From Closterium sp. NIES-65 (Eukaryota; Streptophyta; Zygnematophyceae; Desmidiales; Closteriaceae), in the NCBI GenBank assembly GCA_948144175.1, contig CANXME010002068.1, forward strand, positions 5,537,001-5,601,000: a stretch of DNA of 64,000 bases. Direction: 5' to 3'. Below the pieces are notes generated by a model, which was given only the letters and a program-made list of their open reading frames with translations, was not told where the DNA came from and did no database searches. Below are positions 53,616-63,297 of the stretch, piece after piece. A program made the translations under genes and the position numbers. The first letter of the stretch is position 1. Each line of letters begins with the position of its first letter.

Positions 53616-56600
53616 TTACAATGTTGACGCCCTAGAGATTGGGATGTCTGAATGAATATTCCGTAGCTCAAACATCATATCCCCTCCACCAGTCACCTCC
53701 TCCTCCTCTTCATTATGTAGCTGCGAATTCGGGTTGAGAGACATGGATCCCATCATCCTTCCCCTCCCAGTCCGTCCAAAGCTCGACGACCGACTAGCTC
53801 CCGCCCCTCCGCTGCTATTGTTGCTGCTGCTCCTCCTACCGCTACTTCCTCCCCCCGTCAACGACCGTGCCAGAATCCCCTGCGACCGCCTCCCTCCTCC
53901 GCCGCCCCCCCCTCCACCACCACCGCCGACACTCGCACTCGCAAGCCCCACACCGGACCCCGACCGGGACGACCGAGACGACGACCGGTTGATCTCAATC
54001 CTCATCGTCTCCATCCCGGCTTCAAGCGCTGTCATTCTCGCATCCATCCGATCCAGCACATGTCGGACCCGGTCCATGCCCTCGCTGGCACCCCGCTGCT
54101 TCGCCCGGAACTGCTTCAACCGGTCGATGTGCATGGCGCGACCAATCGGGATCCAGTCGTCGTTGCGCGCGTCGAGGCGGCCGCGCACAAAGGACTCGAG
54201 GCCTGTGTACTCTGTGGGGTTGCGTTTGAGGAGGTAGTCCATGTAGAAGAGGTAGTGCAGCGCATTGTGCTCGTGCTTCACGTGGTCCACGAACCCGCCC
54301 AGCCGCTGCTCGAAGGCGAATCGATCAATGCTGCACACAAAGCACTTGTCGTCTGCGTGTGCGTGCGGGCGCGTGTGGGAGGATGGGCGGGTGTGTGAGT
54401 GGTTAGTGCATGGGGTTGGTGCGTGAGTGGATGGGTGGGTGTGTGAGTGGATGGGTGGGTGTGTGAGCAGATGGTTGGGTGCGTGCGTGCGCGATGGCGT
54501 GCGTTTGAAGGCGGGGAACAAGGGGAAAAGGACAGAGGTTGAGGAGCAGGGAGAGAGAAGAAAGCAGAGGTGATGGCTTAGAGTGGATGGCACAATACAG
54601 AGTGGGTTGAAGAGGAAAAGGGAAGCTTTGAGCCTGTGGGACGTGAAAACACGGCAGGGCTGGTCTGTATCAATCCGTGTTTCTGCTGATCAATAGGGCA
54701 GACATGGCACATACTTTGCACGAGCTGGGAAGAAAGATAGGAAGAGGGCCAAGAAGAGACTCCCACTCACCTAGATCCTTCTCCTTGGCCGCCTTCTCGT
54801 GTAAGGAGTGCTTAAAACTAGCAGTGTAAGGAAACGGGCATAGAGGCGGCTCAATCTCACCTAGATCCTTCTCCTTGGCCGCCTTCTCGTCACGAATGGA
54901 CGTGAACGCGTCGACAATCTGCCCAGTGAAGATGTTCTGCAGCAGGAACACCCAGATGATGAGGAACGACACGATAAACGCCGTCCGCAGCTGCCCGCGC
55001 ACCCCCTCGAACATCGAGTCCGGCACCGCATCCCACTCCTTCCAAAGCCCTCCGATCGAGGAGCTCGAAAGCGCGTTCACGAGATGAGAGCCTATACACC
55101 CATAGAGAGTCGTGCAGGCGAAATCGCTGTCCCCGCCGAAGGCTAGGAAGGAGACTACTGCATACATGAAGATCACGAGGATTCCCACGAGGCCTGTGCG
55201 GATGAGCAGAGGGCCGCCCACGTAGGCGGACTGCAGCACGATGGCTCCCGAGGGGTGGTAGATGAGAAAGTCAAGCAGGTGGAAGACAAAGAAGAAGGGC
55301 GACGAGACTATTCCCAGGATGCTGAAGAGGGGGGGAGGGAAGGTGGTGAGGGGGGAGAGGCAGGGAGGGTATGGGGGACAGGGGCAAAAGGGGGGTGTGG
55401 GGATGGGGGGAGGGGTATGTGGGTTTGAGACGTCTCAGGACCATGGCTGGCGAGGGGTGGTAGTTGAGAAAGTCGAGCAGATTGAAAAGAGGGGATGAGG
55501 AGAGGGGTATGGGGAAAAAGGGGGGCACAATGGCAGTGACCCGAACTGGTGACGCGCTGGGTGCAAGTTGTTTTGACAATAGCAGGAAACATAACAGGGA
55601 AGACAGAGTTCTAATTGAATGACAGATGAGGATTGAATGGAAGCGCACAATCCTCATCTGGCGAGGGGCTTTGCAATGACATGGTGACATGGTGACATGG
55701 TGACATGGTGACATGGTGACATGGTGACATGGTGACATGGTGACATGGTGACATGGTGACATGGTGACATGGTGACATGGTGACATGGTGACATGGTGAC
55801 ATGGTGACATGGTGACATGGTGACATGGTGACATGGTGACATGGTGACATAGTGCATTTCCCTGCCAGCATTTCCAACACGCATCCGATCACGTACTACC
55901 AGCATTTGAGACGCCTCAGAACGACTTTTCAGACGTCTCAACAATCCTCATCTGGCGAGCGGCTTTGCAATGCCATGGTGCAACAACATTTCCCTGCCAA
56001 CATGCATCCGATCCGATCATGTACTACCAGCAGTCCAATCAACCTGCTTATGAGTTGCCGAATTTTTTTTTACCCCTCACCTGGTGGCGAGCATCGCTGC
56101 ACCCACCTGGCGACGAGCATGGCAATGACTTACCAGAAGCCCCGGTTCTGCAGCAGCCGACGCTTAGGCACCCAGGGGTGACTCTTAAGAGGACTCAAAT
56201 TCACCTCCGGCTTTTGCCACAAGAGACTTTTGGCGCCGAGCTCAAAAACTCACCTGGCGACGAGCATGGCTATGATGTACCAAAAGTCGCGGTTCTGCAG
56301 CAGCAGGCGCTTGGGCACTCCCTCCAGCTCCTCCCACATCTCAGCTCCCCCCGCCCCCTCCTCCCCTTCCCCCTCCCCTTGCCCCAAGGCTTCTGTGTGC
56401 CCCCGCTCAGCTGGTGAGAACGGGGGACCGAACGGGAAGGTGGTCAAGAAAGAGAGATGGGAGGGAAGGAAGGTGGAAAGACGGAGGGGGGATGGGACAA
56501 GACGAACCAGTGAGGCTTGCAGCGGGGAAACGGTGCAGAAACTGGAGTTTTGTAAGAGCTTTGTGAGGAGGAAGATACTGTTACATCACAGTAATTCTGC

Positions 56601-59600
56601 AACAACGAGGTGTGACTCGGTGGACAGGACAGCACATCACATTGCAAGGGGGCAGCAGTGGGCCACAACAGGGTGGGGCATCACAAGGAGGGGGATAACA
56701 AGGAGGGGCAAAAACAAGGAGGGGCATAACAATGGGAGCGGGGACACAGCACAGGGGAGCACAAAAAATGTTGAATTCACCTAGAGAGGAGAGCGCCCCT
56801 GAGATGGCCTGTTCCTTGGCCCGTCGCTCGTGCAGCACGAGGAGAGGCGACTCTATGAGCACAAACGCCACGAGGGTGAGCGCCCCTGCTGCCACCTGCA
56901 ACAGGCCTATAAAGCGCACAAGCACCAAGCACAGCAAATGCCCGTGCCTCTCCCACAGGGATTGAGAGATTGCGTCACTCGCTCCTCCTGCTACTGCTGC
57001 TGCTGCTGCTGCTGTGGCGGCAGCTGTTGCAGTTGAGAAGGTTCCAGCGGTGCTGCTGCAGCAGCTGCTGTTGCTGGCTCCTGTTACAGTGCCGTTCGGT
57101 AGCATCACACCCAGAAGCTCCTGGGCAGGACACGCCCTGAGTGCAGCAGCAGCAGCTGCTGCCGCTGTTGCAGCCGCAGCAGAAGCAGCAGTGGAAGCAG
57201 CACGGGTAGCACCCCCCTGTTGCTGTAACCCCTGCAGGTGGTTACCAGCAGGGGCGGTGCTGAGCTGGGTGTTGCTAAAGACGAGGATGGTGACTATAAC
57301 GATGGAGAGATAGAAGGGGGCGCGCTTGAGGTGGGTCATGCGGGCCTGCAGCCAGCCGGACCAGGCGTATCGCAGCCTCATGCGCTCGTAGTGCTGCACT
57401 TTGTATACCAGCAGCCGCGCCGCTGCCATAAACTGCTGCACTTTCTGTGGGATGGGGATGCGGGTGGGGATGGGGGTGAGGAGAAGAGGGGAATGAATGA
57501 GTACAAGGGGGCTAGATTAGTAGGAAGAGTCACTGTGGTGCTCATTCATTCCCTTCATGTCCTTGTGAATGGAACATCCGACTTCATGAGATGATGCATA
57601 CGACTGCGGCTACTGGCAAGGACTGCTGGACTGTCTTTTGAGGCGCCTCAAAAAATTCGTGCTACTGGCAAGGACTGCTGGACCGCCATGCACTCGCAGT
57701 GTTACCGTATGACAGCTTGCAGAAGCCTCATGCTGTGCCAGCACATGACCTCTGCTGCACACGGTTCCGCTGCATTACGAATCAAAGAAGCCAGCTCTCC
57801 ACCTGAATGGGGTTTTCTCTTGGAATGTCACACAGCTCCTGTAGGGCAGCCTGGGTCCACTGGGGGTCCTTGTGAGCGAGTCGTAAGAACTCTCACAAAT
57901 CGGTCCCAATCACTCACCTGAATGGGGTTTTCTCTTGGAACGTCATACAGCTCCTGCAGGGCAGCCTGGGTCCATTGCGGGTCCTGAGATAACCTCCTGC
58001 ATTCGGGGGTCAGCGGGAAGTAAACTTTTTCCAGCTGCCCGTCGCGCACGACCTCGATAGCACACGAGCGCTGGTTGAAGAAAACTTCCAGGTCTTGATC
58101 CCCAACGGATAGGGTGTGTTCAAAACACAGAGTTCCGATTCTTTGCGGCTTGTCACATTTCAGCACGGAATATGCACACGTGGCAAATGGCCCTGATCTC
58201 CCCATTAGCCTTGCGAAACTCAACATTCCTCCTCCCCCTCCCCCTCCCCCTCCCCCTCCCCCTCCTCCTCCCCCCCCCTCCTCCGCCCCCTCCCCCGCCT
58301 CCCACTCCCCCATTCCCTCGCCCACCCGCTCCTCCCCCACTCCCACCCCCGGACGATCCATCTGCTGACGTGGACCAATCAGATTTCTGGCTGGGCTCGC
58401 CGCTGCAGTACATCCAACGGTCGAAATCATCCAGCTTGATGATTATAATGAGGGAGTTGAGCACCTCGCCTGGCAGCAGAAAGAGCAGGGAGTCTGTATT
58501 GAATGTGCTCCAAAGGGGGGGACGCCACTGGGGGGAGATGGAGGGAGCAGAAGTGCTGATGTGAGCGTGCCGAGAGGAGAGATTCGGGACGGTGGAGGAG
58601 GAGGGTAGGGACTTGTTGTGTGCGGAAGATAGGGACGATAGAGGAGCGAGGGGAGGACCCTTCCTTATCTTCAGTCCCCCACCTCCTGTTCCTCCATCTC
58701 CTAATCCTCTTACATCTCTTTCTCCTTTACCCACTCCTGAACCACTACCTCCTCCATCGTTGTTGAAAACACCTGAGATTCTACCTGAGCCTTGCCGTGC
58801 CAGAGCAGCCAGACTGGATCGCCAGCTAGATGTTCGTGGGAGGCCAGCAAATGACAAGCTGCCACGTGCTCCAAGCAAGGCACGTGATGCAACATTTCCT
58901 GTCCCTGTTCCTGCTCCTGCCCCTGCCCCTGCCCCTGTTTCTGTCCTTGAAACTTGCTCATTCTCTCTCCTTGCTGCATCCCCTCCCCGGCTATCATGCT
59001 CCGCACAAGCTGCACGTGCTAGAGGGCCTGCAGCACGAACAGGCAAGGACATGGCTCGTGGAACACCCACACTTCGTTTTCCTCTCCCTTCTACACCTGA
59101 CTCTACCTGCGCTCCTCTTACCCCTGCTCCTGTTGAAATATCTGCTGCTGCTGTTGGCGCTGCTGTTACTCCTGCTGCTATCCCTCCCTCTTCCTCCACC
59201 AACCCCTCTCCCACCCTCTCCATGGGCTTCCCCCACACGACCCGTGAGCCCACACCTAAACCCACGCCTCGCCAGATCCTCACAGCTTCATCTCCTCGGA
59301 TCCCCCCATCCTCTTCCCTTCCCATTTGACTGTTCGCAGCACAGTATGTTCCTTCCCCTCGCACATCCCCTCTCCAGTCCTCGCCTCGCAACCCCCCTGC
59401 AGCAGCCATGGCAACAGCACTAGCAAGTCTCCCACTGTTACTCCCACAGTCACTCCTACCGTTACTCCCACCCAGCAGTCGCTTGAGGCGTTTCAAGCCA
59501 GTTGCATCAGCAGTAGCAGTACCATCACCAGCAGGACCAGCACTGGAAACACCAGCACCAGCACCAGCACCAGCACCAGCACCGGCAGCAGTATGGTTAA

Positions 59601-62600
59601 CAGCACCCTCACCACCACCACCCCTACCACCACCGCGTAATCTCGCTGCCAAAAACTGCAAGAGCGACCCAGAACTTTCACCTGCCTCTGCTGCCCCTCC
59701 CACCCCTCCCTCCGCCGCCGCCGCCGCTGCCGCCAGTGCTGCTGCACCGCCATGCTCCATAGGATCACCGCGAGCCACCATGTACTCTCTCAGCATCTGC
59801 CGCAGGAACGCTATCAGGCTCTGCGACGACTCGAAATCCCTCCCCGCGTCGGGACATCCGAGTTTGTACTCCCTGAGAACCTGCTGCAGCTGGCGGCAGC
59901 GGTGCAGCAGGGAGGTGAAGTCGATGACAGCAGCCATCTTGCTGGGGATCTCGCTGTTGGTGCCGATCTCCTCGAGTAGAGAGAGATAGACTGAGAACAC
60001 CCCGTTGCGCAGCCAGCACCGCAGGTCGTTGGCGCTTAGCTGGTGAGGAAGAGGATGGGGGGAAGGGGTGGGAAGGGGAGGAAAAGAAAGGGCGGGCGCT
60101 TAGCAACCCTAAACCCTTGACTCGCCACTTCCTTCCATACATAATATTGCTGAGTGCCCTCGAAAAACAAGAACACATCAGCACAGCACCAACTCACAAT
60201 AAAAATATTCCAATCTAGAGCGCTCACCATGGGGCATCCAGCTCCTCCTGCGGGTCGAGACCCCAGCGCAGTGTAGCTCAGAATACCCGCGATGACGTCC
60301 GGGGAGTAGCGCACGGGCGGCGTGCGCTCGTCCTGTTCGCGGTAGTTGAGCGAGGCGAGCATTCGCTGCGTGATGGAGAGGAAGTTGGAGCGCACGAGAG
60401 CCAGCTGGTTCTCAAAGCACGGGCCCTGGATGGCCTCTAACAGCGTGTTGAGCGCCTGCGGTGAGGTGGGCAGTGGGCACGGGAGGAGAGGACATGGAAA
60501 AGGAGGGTATGGGAGGGGAAGCGAGGGGAAGGGAAAGAACAGAAGGGGAAAAGGGTAAGGAAGGAGAAGGGGATGGTACGGGACGGTTTCATGATGTGAA
60601 GGATGAGAATGATACAAATGACGAGTACCTGCACCGGATTAGAATGGTATGGTATGGCAACACGTCCATCTGCGCGCATGGGTAATTCACCTCACATACA
60701 CAGGCCTATTACGATTAGCATCTACAATGTCTCGTGGGAAGGAAAACAGCTCGTTTGATTCCGCATACCTGCAGAGCAATCTCGACCAGCAGCGGGTTCT
60801 TCTGCCCAAGATTCTTATCCAGAGATGGCTGCAAATGCTCCAGAAACACTATAATCTCCTGCAACACATTCACCCCTTTCCCCTCCACCGCCCCGCCTCC
60901 CCCTCCGCCCCACCCCCTTCCCCCTCCCGCCCCTCCCCCAATCCCCACTCCCCCTCCCCCGCCCCCGGCAGCCCCGTCATCATCCCCTCCTCCTGACCGT
61001 TCGATCCCGGCACTCGGAGGGCCAGGATACTCCTGCAGGCGCAGCAGGCGCTGCATATCCGCGTTATGGCCCTCACACATGAGCTGGAGCATTCTTAAGA
61101 GGTTGGTAACATGCCCAGAGAGAATCACCCATGCCTTCTTATGCAGCGTCGTGTCTCTACTCGTCGCCTTCGTCCCCTCCTCGTTCTCCTCCACATCCCA
61201 CAGCCGGTAATCCTCCTCCTCTCCACCTGCGACCGACGCTCCCCCACCTCCTCCTCCTCCACCTCCTCCACCTCCTGCCCCTCCTCCTGACCCCCCTCCT
61301 GCCTCCTCTCTTGCCGTCATCGGTGTTTCTGCAGGGGATTCCAGTCCATCAGGGTCCATTGTACCAAGTCCAAGACCAGGCCCTGGCGTTGTTGCTGGTG
61401 TTTCTAGTGTCTCCCCTAGATCAATCGACCCAGTTTTGATCCTCATCCTGGCATAGGCACCCATGTTACCACCCAAGCGAGCACCACCCCTCTCACTGGA
61501 AACAGCTACCTCTCCAGTCCCACCACTCCTCTCACCAGCCCCAATCCTCTCACCAGCCCCACTCCTCTCACCAGGCCGACTCTTCTCGTGGCTCTCGCAA
61601 ATGCTGTCCCTTCCGCTCTCCACCCCAGGACCCTCGAGAGACCTGGCGGCGCCACTGTTGGTTGATCTCGCGCCTGTTCCATGGATCAGACCATCTGATG
61701 AAGTGCTGATACTGGAAGGAGGCTGCGAAGCGGGAGAAACACCAACACCATCCGATGCACCAGACGGATGTGAACCCATCATTCCTGTTGCTTCTGTTGC
61801 TGACGATGAGAGCTCCTGCTGTGTGCTATCACGACCGTTGTGACTGGGTTGAGAACCACAGGAAGGGTCTCCTGGGGATACACATGGAGCACCCACCTCT
61901 CCTTCCACCCCTCCCACATCTCCAGACACAACCATCCCCGCATGCCCACTAATACCAGTACCTACATCCATGCTCTCAGTCGTTGCCTCTACTCCTGCTT
62001 CAGAATCTGCAACAGTATCGTCAGCAGGATGCGTACTGTTGAGGGCAGGACGAGGGGATTCGGCCTCAGGAGGTCTTACTTCCATCTCTATTTCCATTTC
62101 CAATCCACCTTCCCCACCCTCGTTACCTATACTGCTGCTGCTGCTGCTGCTGGTACTGCTGCTGTCGCTGCTGCCACTGCTGTTACCCCGTCGACTGCCA
62201 AGCAGCCTCCTACCCACCACATCCCCATTCGCTGCAACTGCCCTTCTTTCCAACTTATCATTGTGACCCTCCTCCTCCTCCGCTCGACGGTGCATCGCAT
62301 GTTCAGCAGACCCCCCCCGTTCCTTCATCATTCTCACCGCATTCAGAAACAAAGCCCTCGTTGCAGCTCGGCCCGTCCCCCCTTGGCTCTCCGCACCCCC
62401 CTCCTCTGCTTCCGCAGCACCCCTGCATAACCATGCCTCCCTCGCCCCCTCTCTGCTCCCCCCCTCTGCCTCACTGCTGCTACCAGCCCCACTGTTACCG
62501 CCGCCTGGAAACGCCTCAGAATCCATATGAGAACTTCCATGCTCTGTATTTGCCCCACCAGCCCCCTCTCTCAACGGCTGAGACCCATACCCACCACCAC

Positions 62601-63297
62601 CATTGCCAACGCTGCCAGCACGATTGAATCTAGTCGTAGTAGTAGCGCCCAAGTCTCCCCTCTCTCTGCTTACCCTTATATGATCGTCTCTTTGGTTCTG
62701 ACCTGCCACACCCCTACCCCCACCCTTGTACTCTGGCCTTACTCTCTCTCCCTCCCTGTGTGCTTCTGTTCCACCCGTTCTCCCTCCCCCTCTCCCTCCC
62801 CCATTCCCTCCCCCATCCGGCCCATCACCCTCACTCCTCCCTCCCACTCCCCCACCACCCTTCTCCCCCCCTCTCCCCCTCCCTCCCCTTCCCCCTACGC
62901 GCATCTGCCTCCTCTCCATCTCCTCCCGCCTCGCCTTCACCTCAGCCTTATCCAGCCCCTTCCTCACAAACTTAACCGTCGACGACGCCGCCGCAAGCAC
63001 CTTCTTGACCGTCTGAAAAAACTCCGGCTCGTGAACAAGAACAGAGTACATAGTGGCTTGCACACGCCCGTTCCCTTCGTCTGTGAGGGCAATTGCAAGC
63101 TTCACTGCTTCCGCTTGCACCCACTGGCTCGGGTGACTGACGAGTTTCACCGCGCACGTGGCCAGACCCATGTCTGTGTATCCGCATTGCACGCGGGCTA
63201 GGGCTTCGAGGGACGATTTGGAGTATCGGACTGGTACTGATGCTTCGAACATGTCCCATTTGCCCATTGTTCGGAGCCTTTCAGGCTGGCCCTTCAT
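53616..63297 (-). CDS. IP3-receptor/ryanodine-receptor-like calcium release channel, C-terminal half
   Basis: Exons seen: 63297-60769 (5' limit open), 60455-60228, 60039 to about 58153, about 58195-57918, 57444-56781, 56410-56254, 55321-54861, 54352-53616 (stop 53616-53618). The last five join in phase; the junction around 58.2-58.4 kb is unresolved (frame change in a GGA-rich stretch). First comes an RIH-type helical region (VKLVSHPSQWVQAEAVKLAI), then long low-complexity loops, then an RIH-associated domain (NLLRMLQLMCEGHNADMQRLLR, QGPCFENQ). Membrane segments follow, then the pore region (SSPFFFVFHLLDFLIY, a filter-like SSSIGG, IVSFLIIWVFLLQNIFTGQIVDAF) and the linker Cys/His domain (CFVCSIDRFAFE...DHVKHEH, TEYTGLESFV), closing with a coiled coil and Gly/Ser tail. 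Known family role: ligand-gated calcium release from internal stores. The IP3-binding N-terminus lies outside the window, so ligand control is unknown. Confidence 0.88.
54376..54490. repeat. Imperfect GGGTGTGTGAGTGGATG repeat, IP3R-like intron
   Basis: Several 16-22 bp G/T-rich units in the last intron, before the CFVC-encoding exon. Confidence 0.8.
54766..54810 (-). pseudogene. Relic copy of the IP3R-like pore exon, 3' end
   Basis: 33 identical bases including the donor (GATCTAG|GTGAG) match 54858-54890, 90 bp downstream of the real exon end. Confidence 0.87.
55424..55495 (-). pseudogene. Relic copy of the IP3R-like pore exon, 5' part, with edge palindrome
   Basis: 55438-55495 matches exon sequence 55235-55290 (LLDFL-YHPS). 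The copy ends exactly at the palindrome TTTGAGACGTCTCA (55424-55437), upstream of the real exon. Confidence 0.85.
55648..56032. repeat. Imperfect duplication holding an 8-bp minisatellite, with two palindromes between the copies
   Basis: Left copy 55648-55904 and right copy about 55940-56032 share CAATCCTCATCTGGCGAG...GGCTTTGCAATG...CATTTCCCTGCCA...GCATCCGATC...GTACTACCAGCA. The left copy is enlarged by about 21 units of ATGGTGAC (55677-55849). Between them lie TTTGAGACGCCTCAGAA (55905-55921) and TTTTCAGACGTCTCAA (55926-55941). Confidence 0.88.
56094..56250 (-). pseudogene. Relic copy of the IP3R-like NRDFWYIIAMLVAR exon end, with junction palindromes
   Basis: 56094-56165 matches 56254-56325 with its donor kept (CCAG|GTGGG) but with TAA in frame. 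Between copy and source lie CTCTTAAGAG (56182-56191) and CTTTTGGCGCC-GAGCTCAAAA (about 56227-56246). Confidence 0.85.
57609..57683. repeat. Perfect 23-bp direct repeat flanking a perfect 18-bp palindrome
   Basis: GCTACTGGCAAGGACTGCTG (plus GAC) occurs at 57609-57631 and 57661-57683. Between them is TTTTGAGGCGCCTCAAAA (57636-57653). It lies in an intron of the IP3R-like gene. Confidence 0.95.
57803..57869 (-). pseudogene. Relic or alternative copy of the IP3R-like DPQWTQAALQEL exon end
   Basis: 67 bp matching 57918-57985, with donor kept (CAG|GTGGAG), an AG just upstream and an intact frame (only Tyr to Cys and Val to Ile changes). An imperfect palindrome (TTGTGAG...CTCACAA, 57870-57898) lies between it and the real exon. 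Confidence 0.85.

Noticed and set aside
55677-55849. Regular 8-bp repeats that might look like a CRISPR array
   Set aside because: Units are contiguous ATGGTGAC with no unique spacers, inside an intron of a eukaryotic gene; it is a minisatellite.
59481-59500. GCTTGAGGCGTTTCAAGCC, resembling the palindrome family
   Set aside because: Imperfect, inside IP3R-like coding sequence (LKRLKRLL) and without flanking duplication; treated as chance.
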